Of a stretch of DNA of 36,247 bases, positions 8,546-17,747 are shown piece after piece. The stretch lies in assembly GCA_039028975.1 (NCBI GenBank), contig JBCCHB010000162.1, positions 1-36,247 on the forward strand, written 5' to 3'. The DNA comes from JAHBNG01 sp039028975 (GTDB lineage Bacteria > Chloroflexota > Anaerolineae > Caldilineales > Caldilineaceae). Each line of letters opens with the position of its first letter. Position 1 is the stretch's first letter. The translations under genes were made by a program, and so were the position numbers. The notes below the pieces were generated by a model that saw nothing but the letters and a program-made list of their open reading frames with translations, did not search any database and was not told the DNA's origin.

Positions 8546-9367
8546 TTACATCAACGAGGCATCCCCATAGATCACTGGGCAATAATCCAAGTTGTCGATA
8601 AACCGAGTCAAGCCTTCCCGTACGCCATTCTTTGGCCGAGAATTCTCTGTGCGCATGTGGATGGCAAAGCTGCGTCGAGGCGCGCCGGACGTGTTGGCCA
8701 CGCTACCGTGGTAGGTCAAATTATGGTGGATGCTCACCCCTCCAGGCGGCAAGATGGCAGCGACCTCTTCCCACTGATCACCAGTTGTGCTTTCAATTTG
8801 GGCGCGCAGAGCAACCTGATCACCCTCGTTCTGGAAATCGCTTTGCCCATCCACATAGCCCCAGCGATGGGAGCCACGGACAAAACTCATGGGGCCAGCA
8901 TCTGCTGTTACATCACTTAGAGCCACCCACGCGGTAAAGAGTTCGCTGCCTTCGTCCCAGATCTGCCAGTAGTGGCGGTCTTGGTGCCAGCCGATGCCGG
9001 GTCCTGTTGCGCTGCCAGATAGAGCAGTCGGTTTGTAGAGCAGCTGAACCCACCATATCTGTACAGCTTTGGCCCCCGTCACTTCGGCGGCTAATTGGCC
9101 CAAAGCAGGCACGTTCATTAGTTCCATAATGGCGTGGTTGGCAATCTGGGGCATCTCGATCTTACCGAGTTGGGTGTTGGGGTCATCGCCGGGTTTCCAG
9201 CGAGAGGGCTGTGGCGGGATGTCCGTGTCGTAACGGCCTTCTCGTACTTCGTCCATACCGTGGATGGCAGCGTGGACGATCTGCGATGGAATGACGGGTG
9301 TCGAGTGAATATAGAAGCCGTCATTGAGGTACTGCTCTTGGAGGGAGGATCGGGTTAGCGTCTGCAT
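8546..9367 (-). CDS. Phytanoyl-CoA dioxygenase (PhyH) family protein, second paralogue
   Basis: A 273-residue Fe(II)/2-oxoglutarate oxygenase. Metal ligands are H128 and D130 in GWHQD and distal H220 in LTYHGSVA, with RRSFAIHMR following. Alignment by eye to the protein at 4813-5616 runs from end to end (shared RWxPGDD, TGAKxVQ, LYKP, FTAWxALSDVT, RGSHxWG), so the two come from a gene duplication. CAGGAGAA lies just before the ATG and supports the start. It is probably first in a unit with the FMN-binding protein and perhaps the binding lipoprotein. A palindromic element sits 70 bp upstream of the start. Confidence 0.9.
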   Translation of the reverse strand: MQTLTRSSLQEQYLNDGFYIHSTPVIPSQIVHAAIHGMDEVREGRYDTDIPPQPSRWKPGDDPNTQLGKIEMPQIANHAIMELMNVPALGQLAAEVTGAKAVQIWWVQLLYKPTALSGSATGPGIGWHQDRHYWQIWDEGSELFTAWVALSDVTADAGPMSFVRGSHRWGYVDGQSDFQNEGDQVALRAQIESTTGDQWEEVAAILPPGGVSIHHNLTYHGSVANTSGAPRRSFAIHMRTENSRPKNGVREGLTRFIDNLDYCPVIYGDASLM

Positions 9368-9801
9368 TTGGTTCTCCTGAGGCTGGACTGTTGCTCGAGC
9401 ATATAGCGAATTTCAAAAGAGCTTTTATACTCAGCTCCGTTTGAAAACAGGTGTTTGGTCTCTTTGGTAGGGCTTCGGAAAACACCTGTTTTCAAAACGG
9501 CCGCAGTCTAGCTAATCAGCTGTTCGCTTTTAGCCAGAATTCGCCATATTTTGGGGCTGATTTTTGCATTCTCCTATACGATAAAAAAATCTACGCCGTC
9601 ATGCACTGGTAATGCTACTATAAATGAGGTAATTATACCATAGGGAGCTGACCCGATTCTTTTCCGTGTGGGGTGCATCTCAGTTTGGGGGCAAGGGTAG
9701 AAGAATGCGATGCACGGTTATTCCAAAAAAGAGGTTAGAGTTTTTCCGGCTATCAATTGATCCTTGGTAGGTTAGGGGTCAATAGAAGACCAAGGTGGGA
9801 T
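9368..9801. other. Intergenic region of 434 bp
   Basis: Apart from the palindromic element at 9437-9500, I see no convincing gene, RNA or terminator. The right half is AT-rich around 9580-9640. Confidence 0.6.
9437..9500. promoter_or_regulatory. Perfect 17-bp inverted repeat in a 64-bp element, candidate operator
   Basis: TTTGAAAACAGGTGTTT at 9440-9456 is the exact reverse complement of 9480-9496, with a 23-nt spacer; CCG and CGG extend the symmetry with one bulged base. It lies upstream of the PhyH gene that starts at 9367. A related sequence (shared core TTTGGTCTnTTTGGTAG) occurs at 20432-20494, upstream of another gene. It could be an operator, an RNA hairpin or a small mobile repeat. Confidence 0.65.
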
Positions 9802-10359
9802 TCATACGGGGTGCAGCTTAGCAACCAGCCGCTTGCCAAGGTTGTAGAAGAGCGTATCAATATCATCATTTGTCATTGACGACCCAATCAGATTCAACGG
9901 GGCATTTAGTTCGCGAGCTAGTTTTTTGACATCATCTATGGCGCATTGGGAATGATTCATTAGGTCAGCTTCATAGACGACAAAAACCAGGGGGATGTTT
10001 GGCCCTATACGACGCAGCTCGGCAACATTGTTCTTAAGTTGAATTAAGGCGTCTCTGCGATTCAGATCGCAGACCAGAATGGCTGCACCAGCACCACGGA
10101 AATAGGCGCGCCGAACCTGCCTGAATTCTTCATCCTCTGCCAAATCCCATATGAGCATGGTTAAAGTAACCAGTTTATGGCTCGGCACCATCATCGATTT
10201 CCGACTGATCTTCAGACCGATTGTACTTAGGTAGCGGTCATCGAAACGTTGGTATCGACCATTAGACAGGTATTGTCTGATCAGGCCCTTATTTCGAGCA
10301 GAGCGTTCGCCTAGTACACATATTTTTTGACTAAACCGAATCTCCATAGAGTAACTCAT
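9802..10359 (-). CDS. Ras/Rab-like protein with degenerate nucleotide-binding motifs (pseudo-GTPase)
   Basis: A 185-residue single-domain protein with the layout of a small Ras/Rab GTPase. G2 is kept (STIGLKIS, 45-52). The P-loop reads GERSARNKG (17-25) where GxxxxGK[ST] is expected, so the glycine, lysine and Ser/Thr are lost, while the following LIRQY is Rab-like. G3 reads WDLAEDE (71-77) instead of WDTAGQE, and G4 reads YEAD (129-132) instead of NKxD. G5-like SSM is present. The fold is therefore kept but GTP binding is unlikely. Bacterial Rab-like proteins are known; loss of nearly all contact motifs suggests a binding or scaffold role. It lies 80 nt behind the heterodimeric ABC exporter pair on the same strand. 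Confidence 0.75.
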   Translation of the reverse strand: MSYSMEIRFSQKICVLGERSARNKGLIRQYLSNGRYQRFDDRYLSTIGLKISRKSMMVPSHKLVTLTMLIWDLAEDEEFRQVRRAYFRGAGAAILVCDLNRRDALIQLKNNVAELRRIGPNIPLVFVVYEADLMNHSQCAIDDVKKLARELNAPLNLIGSSMTNDDIDTLFYNLGKRLVAKLHPV

Positions 10360-10439
10360 CTAAGCAAAACGATGGTTCATAGGTGGCTACGGCATCTATA
10401 TCCAACTGTTTCTGGCTGGCTGTTTCTGTCTGACTATTT

Positions 10440-12236
10440 CTATCTGATCGTTTCCGCCCATAAGGCTTGCATCTCATCACAACGGTCCAGGAGTTCATCC
10501 AGCTTACCACAATCTACCATTTCCCCCCCTTTCAGTAGTATCACGTTATCCGCCCGCTGCAGCACGCTATGTCGATGAGAGACCACTAAACAAGTCGGTG
10601 GTTCCGGTCTAGAGAAGAGCTTCTCCCACAGAATTCTCTCAGTCTCTACATCCAGTGCACTGGAGAGATCATCAAAGACCAGCAGCTCGGGATTACGCAC
10701 AAACATACGGACTGCGGCCGTACGCTGCATCTGACCACCAGAGAGACGAGCCCCGCGAGGGCCAACTTGCGTCTCTAGCCCATCACTCAACGTGGCCAAG
10801 TCCTGCTCGAAGACTGCGCTTTGAATGGCTTGCTCTAAATCAACTTCGGCTTGGGGTAACCCCATGAGGATATTATCGACAAGGCGTTCACTAAAGAGGC
10901 GAGGTGTTTGCGCGGTATAGGCACTGCGGGGCGGGATCAGAAAGGCACCGGCGTCATCCACAAGTTGGCCATTCCAGCGGATCTCGCCTCCGTCTTTTGG
11001 CAATAGACCAAGCAGCACCCGTAGCAATGTGGTCTTGCCCGAGCCCACCCGTCCGGTAATGACGGTAATCGTGCCGGGGATAAGGGTAAAGGAGATGTCA
11101 GAAATTCCTTGGGTGTCATTGGGGTAGCGGTAGGTAAGGTCGCTCACCGTTAGTTGGGTCAGCTTGTCTGCCGATGATTTGGCATCGAAAGGCACATCAG
11201 GTAGCTCGCCCCACATGTGAATCGGGTGGTACGCAACCATGTCGTCGATAGGTGAATCGGGCATGAGGCCAGCCACCCTACCAAAAGAAATCTGAGTTTG
11301 ACGATACCGGGTTAACACGTTGCCAAACATGGTGGTCACGATACTGAGCCAGCCAATGTAGGAGACAAAGAGGGCAAAATCGCCTACCGTAAAGTCAACC
11401 TCACCCCGCCGCAGCATCCAGGCCAAGGCCATCAGCAGGAGGGCCTCGCCAATCTTGCCTGCGTTCTGAGAGAAGGATTGAATAAGACGGGTGAAGAAGA
11501 TATCTTGCAATCCGGCCTTGCGCCTAGCCTCGTTAATCTCTTCAAAATGGGCGACTACGTGGGCTTCTGTCCCAGCAATTTTAACTGCTTGCACCGCGCC
11601 AAATAACTCACCTAGTAACCCGGTCACGGCACCGATAGCTTCCTGGTTGGCTTGGCGATAGCGTTGAATCCGGCGGGAGAGCTGATTGACGACCAGCACC
11701 GTGATGATGATTGGGCCAAAAACAATAAGCGTGAGCCACCCATTGATCTGCAGAAGGATTAGTAGCCCCACAATCATGACAAACCACTGTCCCACCGGAT
11801 CCATTGTGTGAGTTAAGAAGATGGCTATTTCCCAAACATCGTCCCTCAGTCGGGCAAGGGCGTCCCCAGAAGAGGTAGGCAGCGCGTTGGTCCCTGGTCT
11901 CCGCAGTACGTTGGCCAAGACATTGCGTTGCATCAGGGTGGCAGCCACATAATCAGCCGTCATCTCGGCTAGGACAGCCCCAATCATAAATGTCTGTCGC
12001 ACCACAGCAATCGCCACAAGTAGCGAAAGCAGGGTCCACAGATTGAGGCCCGCTTGCAGATCCCCAGAGAGCTGATTGAAGATTTGGCGAATAACCAAAC
12101 CGGGTAGCAGCGGCGTAACGTAAAAGAGTATGCTGGCAAAGAGCGCACTCAACAAGAAGAGATCCAGCCGGTACCGTGCCAATCGCACCATCAGCCGCCA
12201 GACGGGGGTCTCTTGTTTCTTCGCATCTACACTCAT
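10440..12236 (-). CDS. ABC exporter half with degenerate Walker B (heterodimer subunit)
   Basis: A 598-residue exporter half: six-helix membrane domain (about 20-310) and a C-terminal ATPase. Walker A is GRVGSGKT (from G395), the signature LSGGQ (498-502) is canonical, and Walker B reads LLVFDD with D522 and D523, so Asp replaces the catalytic Glu. The switch histidine (VVSHRHS) is present. Asp in this place is characteristic of the degenerate site of heterodimeric exporters (TM287/288, LmrCD, BmrCD types). The partner gene overlaps by 4 nt (12233-12236), indicating translational coupling. The substrate is not predictable; drugs, lipids or peptides are all possible. Confidence 0.92.
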   Translation of the reverse strand: MSVDAKKQETPVWRLMVRLARYRLDLFLLSALFASILFYVTPLLPGLVIRQIFNQLSGDLQAGLNLWTLLSLLVAIAVVRQTFMIGAVLAEMTADYVAATLMQRNVLANVLRRPGTNALPTSSGDALARLRDDVWEIAIFLTHTMDPVGQWFVMIVGLLILLQINGWLTLIVFGPIIITVLVVNQLSRRIQRYRQANQEAIGAVTGLLGELFGAVQAVKIAGTEAHVVAHFEEINEARRKAGLQDIFFTRLIQSFSQNAGKIGEALLLMALAWMLRRGEVDFTVGDFALFVSYIGWLSIVTTMFGNVLTRYRQTQISFGRVAGLMPDSPIDDMVAYHPIHMWGELPDVPFDAKSSADKLTQLTVSDLTYRYPNDTQGISDISFTLIPGTITVITGRVGSGKTTLLRVLLGLLPKDGGEIRWNGQLVDDAGAFLIPPRSAYTAQTPRLFSERLVDNILMGLPQAEVDLEQAIQSAVFEQDLATLSDGLETQVGPRGARLSGGQMQRTAAVRMFVRNPELLVFDDLSSALDVETERILWEKLFSRPEPPTCLVVSHRHSVLQRADNVILLKGGEMVDCGKLDELLDRCDEMQALWAETIR

Positions 12237-14062
12237 GCCAGCGCCTCCTCAATTCCGACCTGTAGGAGTTGGGCATACCGAGAAGTCGGCTCCTGGGCCA
12301 ACGCTTGTCGTAGACCAAACTCAGCACAACGGCCGTCCTCCAGCAGCAGGATATAGTCAGCTCGCTCCAAGGTAGCTAAGCGATGGGCAATAATAATGGC
12401 TGTACGGTCTGCGAGTATGTTGTCGATCGCTTGCTCCAGTAGCTGCTCAGTGGCCGGATCCAGACGAGACGACGCTTCATCCAGAATAATCACCCCAGGA
12501 TCCCGCAGGAGTACCCGGGAAAAAGCCAATAGCTGAGCCTGTCCCGCAGAGAGACCACCTCCCCCAGGCGGTAGCATGCTATCTAGGCCATCTGGCAGAG
12601 AACGAACCCAGGCGCCCAATCCTAGCTGCTCCAACACACCTAGCAGTTGGTCATCGTCGCTACTTGGTCCAAAGAGGGTCAGGTTGTTACGAACCGTAGC
12701 GTGGAAAAGCTGAACATCTTGGGTGACAATGGCGACTTTGTTGCGTACATCGGCCAGCGGGATATTTGGTAGTGGGATGTCATTTAGACGCACTTGCCCA
12801 AATTGGGGATCATAGAGCCGAAAGAGGAGGCGTGTCATGGTCGTCTTGCCCGATCCGGTTCGCCCAATCAATCCCAGTGTCTTTCCCGCTTCCAGCTCAA
12901 AGCTAACCCCATCCAGAATCAGCTCCCGTACTTCACCACCGACTGATTTCCCCTGAGCAATCTTTTCTTCATCATCTTGCTCGTCTCCTTTATCTCCACC
13001 AACCTCTTCATCTTGCCCATTCGCCCTCTGATAGCGAAACCCAATCTGCTTAAAAGCCACATCCAGCGGGCCGCCAGGCAGAAGCGTGTTTCCATTATCA
13101 GCCAGGACCGTCCGAATATCTAAGAGATCCTGGATGCAGAGAATCGAAGCCCCTGCTTCTTGAAGCTGCTGTATTTCCCGGCTGATCTGCTCAATAGGTT
13201 CTCGTAGCAACTCGGTATAACGGTAGATCAGGTAGACAGTGCCGATGGTGATCAGGCTGTTCGTAAAGAGATAGACGCCCGAACCCAGAGCCAATATGGT
13301 TCCCAAAGTAAGCATCAAAATCTGAACGCTGAAGACGCTGGTGCCGATTACATCTGCCCGTACATCGGTACGCATAGCCTGTCGCGCCCGTTCGGTAAAT
13401 CGTCTTAGCACGTAAGCTGTGCCCCCATTGGCGCGCACATCCTCAATGCCTGCCATGCGTTCTTCCATCAGACCGTAGAGTTCCGCTTGGGCCTGGCGAG
13501 CTTTTCTAAAGTAGGGTACGGCCACATTGCGGGTGCGGTAGAGCACCACAAAGGTCACCAGGGCATAAATGAACATAGCAAAACCAATGCGCCAGTCGAT
13601 CCAGAAGAGGCTAATGAAGATGCCCACCATAAGGAAAAAGTTGCCGACCAGATCAACCATAAAGCGGGCAAAGAAGTGATTTAAGCGCCCCACATCGCCA
13701 TCCACCCGTTCGATCAACTCACCAGGTGTTCGACTATTGTGGAAAGACATATCGAGGCGTAAGCAGTGAAGGGCCAAATCTGAACGCAGTTGATTGGTGG
13801 CAGTCAAGCCAATGTTGGTGGCCAGATAGCTGTCCGCCACAGAGACGACTTGGATCAACAGGGCGATAAGCAAGTAGGCTCCCGCAAGCCAACCTAAGCG
13901 AGAAAGGGCGCTGCCGAGAAAGAGTTCATCAATAAATGTGGCAAGAAGTTGAGGTGTGAGGAGACGTAGCCCCGTGCCAATCAGTAAAAGGACAAATAGA
14001 AGAGACGATTGTTTCAGGAGGGGTCTAAGGTAAGTTTGGAGAAGGGGGAGGTATCGGGGCAT
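12233..14062 (-). CDS. ABC exporter half, catalytically competent subunit of the heterodimer
   Basis: A 609-residue exporter half. Walker A GRTGSGKT (from G400) and Walker B IILDE (D528, E529) are complete, but the signature reads LSAGQ (504-508) instead of LSGGQ. In the dimer this altered signature pairs with the Asp-type Walker B of the other subunit, so both defects fall in one ATP site. That internal agreement supports the pairing. A charged insertion (residues about 345-375, rich in Glu/Asp/Lys, EEVGGDKGDEQDDEEK) lies between the membrane and ATPase domains and is probably a disordered linker. This gene is first in the unit; the next gene overlaps its end by 4 nt. Confidence 0.92.
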   Translation of the reverse strand: MPRYLPLLQTYLRPLLKQSSLLFVLLLIGTGLRLLTPQLLATFIDELFLGSALSRLGWLAGAYLLIALLIQVVSVADSYLATNIGLTATNQLRSDLALHCLRLDMSFHNSRTPGELIERVDGDVGRLNHFFARFMVDLVGNFFLMVGIFISLFWIDWRIGFAMFIYALVTFVVLYRTRNVAVPYFRKARQAQAELYGLMEERMAGIEDVRANGGTAYVLRRFTERARQAMRTDVRADVIGTSVFSVQILMLTLGTILALGSGVYLFTNSLITIGTVYLIYRYTELLREPIEQISREIQQLQEAGASILCIQDLLDIRTVLADNGNTLLPGGPLDVAFKQIGFRYQRANGQDEEVGGDKGDEQDDEEKIAQGKSVGGEVRELILDGVSFELEAGKTLGLIGRTGSGKTTMTRLLFRLYDPQFGQVRLNDIPLPNIPLADVRNKVAIVTQDVQLFHATVRNNLTLFGPSSDDDQLLGVLEQLGLGAWVRSLPDGLDSMLPPGGGGLSAGQAQLLAFSRVLLRDPGVIILDEASSRLDPATEQLLEQAIDNILADRTAIIIAHRLATLERADYILLLEDGRCAEFGLRQALAQEPTSRYAQLLQVGIEEALA

Positions 14063-14092
14063 AAAGAGTTATACCATTCAGGCAAGGTTTCT

Positions 14093-15835
14093 CTAAACCT
14101 CAAAGATGCGAAACCCCTGGTTGCCAAAGCAGTAGATTACGTATTGGGAGATCCTTGCTTCTGGATATTCTTGCTGTAATCCCTCGACGTATCCGCTGAT
14201 CTGTTCTGTATCGTCTGTTTCGAGTTCAAATGCATCGATGGTCATGTCGAGCGTACGCAACTTGCTATTGGAGATGTATTTGAATTCGATTACCCAGCGC
14301 AATCCAGCAAATTGCTCATTGTACTTGCCAACGAATTCGAGATCGCTTTTGCCAGAGGGGTAAGAGCGCTCAATATTCCACGTAAACCACTGGGACAGAT
14401 GGCGACTACACAATTCAAAGAAAGTAGAGCGGTAGAAATTCTCATTGACTTGCGTAAAAATGGCCTCTGGGAATTGAGAGATGTAGTGGCTCCAATAGCC
14501 ATGAAAAAGCTGCTCCAGATTAGGCCTATTGATGAACGTCTGCATCACTTCAAGATAGCGCGTCGACACATCGATACTGTGAATGCGGTTAAAGTACTCA
14601 ACGAAGATCTCACGCATGGTCAAATTAGGCAATCGTAGCTGGAAGCTAGAATCACGGGTCAACATGCCCAAGTAGAAAAACGAGATAGGGAAATAGCTCT
14701 GGTCAAAGAATTGGGTCATATCGAACTGCTCAACCAACATCTTCTCATCAAATGCGATAGCGTTGTGTAGCGTTAGCTGATTCACAAATGCTTCGGTTAA
14801 GTCATTATTGGATGCAGTTAGCCGTTTTACCCAGGAGATATCTGTCTTAACATTGCCGTCAATCAACCGCTCTGGCACCGTCAGCTTACGTTGCAGGTGA
14901 TTGAGAAAGTAGATCAAGATGCTGGAATTGTACAGACCCTGCTCGATGTCGTCTAGCGTATCATCCAGAGAAGGCTTGCAGAAGTGATAACCATCATAGT
15001 AATTCTTGATCAGAGCATCCACTTCTGAACGGGTTGCTGGCTCAATGGGATAGTCGTTGTAGAGTTCATCCAGCAGTTTGTCCACCTCTGGCTGAGTAAA
15101 ACCAGCCATCGCCTCAAATTCTGTATCGAGAGTGATAAACGAACCCACATTAAAGCCTGAAGCCAGTTCGTCGATCAGAATAGGGAGTACGCCTGTAATA
15201 AAAACATTGGCGATAGCGCCCATCTCTCGACCTTCTTTTAGGGTCTTGAAAAAGGCTTTGAGAAAGCCATTATCGTCGGTAAGTTGGTCATAGAGGCGGT
15301 CACGATTTGTGGTAATGAGTTGGTTGGCAAAGTTGTCATACTCATCAATGATGACAAATAGCTGGACTCCTCTACGACGCGCTAGGGAGACAAGTGTATA
15401 TAGCGTGTCAGCAACTGACGCCTTTAAATCAACTTCTAGTGTATTGCCCAGTACATCTGCATAGTCTTGAAAAATGAGGCTCAACCAGAAATTGCACTGA
15501 CGCTTAAAACTGGCCTCAATATCGTGTATAGTTGGCCCCGTAGCAATGGTAGAGAAGTTGAAAAAGAGGACGATATGCTGGCCTTGCTGCCCAGTTGGGT
15601 TTTGTCCAATCCATGTATGGCCGAATAGCTCTTCAAATCGATCTGCAAAGCCCCGATCGTAGTAGTGCCATAAGAGCGAACAGAAGGTAGACTTGCCAAA
15701 TCGACGCGGTCGAAGAAAGATTGGATTCTTGATCTTCTCCAATTTCGCAATGTACTCTGTCTTATCAACAAAGTAGCCATTCTCAAGCACAATGGCTTCG
15801 TAGTTGGATTCATTGTACAGGATTCGTTTCTTCAT
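14093..15835 (-). CDS. AAA-ATPase-like protein with C-terminal PD-(D/E)XK nuclease-like domain
   Basis: A 580-residue protein of the AAA-ATPase-like / PDDEXK_9 group. The N-terminus carries the typical YFVDKTEYI and a Walker A-like RPRRFGKST (42-50). Walker B VIIDEYD lies near residue 160. The C-terminal part has SDLEFV (about 495) and VIEFKY (about 515), matching the D...ExK core of a PD-(D/E)XK nuclease fold. Members are abundant and patchily distributed in Bacteroidota, Chloroflexota and other groups; their role is unresolved, with defence or mobile-element function often suspected. It is the last gene before a sugar permease set on the same strand but is probably not functionally tied to it. 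Confidence 0.88.
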   Translation of the reverse strand: MKKRILYNESNYEAIVLENGYFVDKTEYIAKLEKIKNPIFLRPRRFGKSTFCSLLWHYYDRGFADRFEELFGHTWIGQNPTGQQGQHIVLFFNFSTIATGPTIHDIEASFKRQCNFWLSLIFQDYADVLGNTLEVDLKASVADTLYTLVSLARRRGVQLFVIIDEYDNFANQLITTNRDRLYDQLTDDNGFLKAFFKTLKEGREMGAIANVFITGVLPILIDELASGFNVGSFITLDTEFEAMAGFTQPEVDKLLDELYNDYPIEPATRSEVDALIKNYYDGYHFCKPSLDDTLDDIEQGLYNSSILIYFLNHLQRKLTVPERLIDGNVKTDISWVKRLTASNNDLTEAFVNQLTLHNAIAFDEKMLVEQFDMTQFFDQSYFPISFFYLGMLTRDSSFQLRLPNLTMREIFVEYFNRIHSIDVSTRYLEVMQTFINRPNLEQLFHGYWSHYISQFPEAIFTQVNENFYRSTFFELCSRHLSQWFTWNIERSYPSGKSDLEFVGKYNEQFAGLRWVIEFKYISNSKLRTLDMTIDAFELETDDTEQISGYVEGLQQEYPEARISQYVIYCFGNQGFRIFEV

Positions 15836-15914
15836 TCAAGTAAGTATACTCGAATAGCGAACTCATCGCTAGCACACACAAAGGGCAAGTGATTCTCGAT
15901 ACTTGACACAACAC

Positions 15915-16811
15915 CTACCCCTTAATCCCTGTCAACGTAATTCCCTGTACGAACTGCTTCTGGGCAAAGAAGAAGAGCAGAATCACGGGCATCACCATCA
16001 TGGTCGATGCGGCCATCATCATACCCCACTCGGCTTGGCGTTGCTGAGAACTGACAAAGACCTGCAAGCCCAACGAAAGTGTGTATTGGTCTTTATTGCC
16101 CAGATAGATGAGCGGCCCTAGGTACTCATTCCAGGCCCCCATGAATGCGAAGATGGTCACTGTAGCCAGCACGGGTTTGGCCAGGGGCAGAATGATGCTG
16201 GTGTAGATTCGTGTATGACTACAGCCGTCGATGAGTGCAGCGTCTTCCAGCTCGCGCGGGATAGTCATAAAGAATTGGCGCATGAGGAAGACAAAGAACG
16301 CGCTGCCAGCGAGCGGTGGAATGGTCAATGGCCGAAAGGTGCCAATCCAGCCCAGCTTGGCAAAGAGGATGTAGGTGGGAATCATGGTGACGATGGCAGG
16401 CAGCATCATGGTTGATAGCACCATCATGAAGAGGAAATTTTTGCCTGGTGCTCGTAGCCGTGCAAAGGCATAGGCCGCCAAGGACGAGGTCACCACCGCG
16501 CCAATAATGGCTGGAACCACGATGAAAATCGTGTTCAGAAAATATTTATGCATGGGTGCATAGAGAAAGACATCAGGATAATTGAGCCAAATCACCGGGT
16601 CGGGAATCCATTCCGGCGGAAAGAGCGCTATTTGGCGCATGGCTTTAAGCGAGGTTGAGACCATGAAGAAGAGAGGGACCACAAAGATAATGCTACCCAG
16701 AATGAGCACACCATGATTCATCAAGCTGCGTAGCCAAGGCCGCTTTTTCACTATGGTTGCCTCTCTGACTGCCTGCTGATCTGATCGAGATTGATCTGTT
16801 ATCGCTGCCAT
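15915..16811 (-). CDS. Carbohydrate ABC permease, MalG type
   Basis: A 298-residue inner-membrane permease with about six membrane segments. The cytoplasmic coupling (EAA) motif reads ELEDAALIDGCSHTRIYTSI in the expected place. The family takes up sugars, sugar alcohols or glycerol phosphates with a MalF-type partner and a binding lipoprotein. It starts directly after the stop of the MalF-type gene (16812), so the two are coupled. No ATPase gene lies nearby; a shared MsmX/UgpC-like ATPase encoded elsewhere is expected. Confidence 0.93.
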   Translation of the reverse strand: MAAITDQSRSDQQAVREATIVKKRPWLRSLMNHGVLILGSIIFVVPLFFMVSTSLKAMRQIALFPPEWIPDPVIWLNYPDVFLYAPMHKYFLNTIFIVVPAIIGAVVTSSLAAYAFARLRAPGKNFLFMMVLSTMMLPAIVTMIPTYILFAKLGWIGTFRPLTIPPLAGSAFFVFLMRQFFMTIPRELEDAALIDGCSHTRIYTSIILPLAKPVLATVTIFAFMGAWNEYLGPLIYLGNKDQYTLSLGLQVFVSSQQRQAEWGMMMAASTMMVMPVILLFFFAQKQFVQGITLTGIKG

Positions 16812-17747
16812 TTACGCATCCCCCCCCTCTGATTCGTAGTAGACCCATCGAGACGCAAACCTAAATTGTAGCCACGTCAAGAAAAGAATGATGAGAAAGA
16901 GTACCCATGCCATAGCTGAGGCGTAGCCCATGCGGAAGAAGTTAAAGCCGTTGCGGAAAAGGTAGATCATATAGACCAGCGTCGAGTTGAGCGGCCCACC
17001 CATACCGTCGGTGAGGACGAAGATCACGTCGAATACCTGGAATGTGGCGATGATCCCCAACACAAGCGTAAAGAAGATGGAGGGCGTCATCAGCGGTAAC
17101 GTGACGTTGCGAAATTTGCCCCACCAGTTGGCCCCATCAATTTCAGCGGCTTCATAGAGCACTTCGGGAATGTCCTGCAGGCCAGCGAGGTAGATAATCA
17201 TGGTTCCGCCCATACGCCAGACCATTAGCATGATAATCGATGGCTTAGACCAATCTTCCGATGCCAGCCAACCAGGACCAGGGATACCTACCGACTCTAG
17301 CACGCCATTGACCAGTCCCCACTGGGGCTGTAACAGATAAAGCCAGAGGGCAGCAGAGGCCACAGCCGGAACAATGCTCGGAATAAAGTAGGCCGTTCGA
17401 TAGACGGCAACGCCACTCACTTTCTGATTGAGCAATAGGGCGACAGAAAAGGCTGCGATCATGCCTAACGGAACAGCTAGTATAACAATATAGAGGGTGT
17501 TGTAAAGGCTGCGCCAATAAAGATCATCCGTAAAGAGTTCCGCAAAATTCTCTAGCCCCACAAAGCGGGGCGCGCTAACAATATCGTAACGAGCAAAACT
17601 AAAGTAGAATGATGCCAGAATCGGCCCCAAAATAAAGATCAGAAAACCAATAATCCAAGGCAAAATGAAGAGGTAGAAGGTTAGTGCTTCACGCCCTCGG
17701 TTGGTCTGATGCCAAGGTCTGGGTTTGGTTTGTGTCGCCACTGCCAA
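16812..17747 (-). CDS. Carbohydrate ABC permease, MalF type
   Basis: A 311-residue permease with six or more membrane segments and an EAA motif reading EAAEIDGANWWGKFRNVTLP. It pairs with the MalG-type permease encoded immediately downstream. The start codon at 17747 is TTG, with AGGAG about 9 nt upstream; a GTG two codons further in is an alternative. The probable ligand-binding partner is the lipoprotein at 18860-20287, separated by a HAD gene and a 299-nt gap. Confidence 0.93.
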   Translation of the reverse strand: MAVATQTKPRPWHQTNRGREALTFYLFILPWIIGFLIFILGPILASFYFSFARYDIVSAPRFVGLENFAELFTDDLYWRSLYNTLYIVILAVPLGMIAAFSVALLLNQKVSGVAVYRTAYFIPSIVPAVASAALWLYLLQPQWGLVNGVLESVGIPGPGWLASEDWSKPSIIMLMVWRMGGTMIIYLAGLQDIPEVLYEAAEIDGANWWGKFRNVTLPLMTPSIFFTLVLGIIATFQVFDVIFVLTDGMGGPLNSTLVYMIYLFRNGFNFFRMGYASAMAWVLFLIILFLTWLQFRFASRWVYYESEGGDA

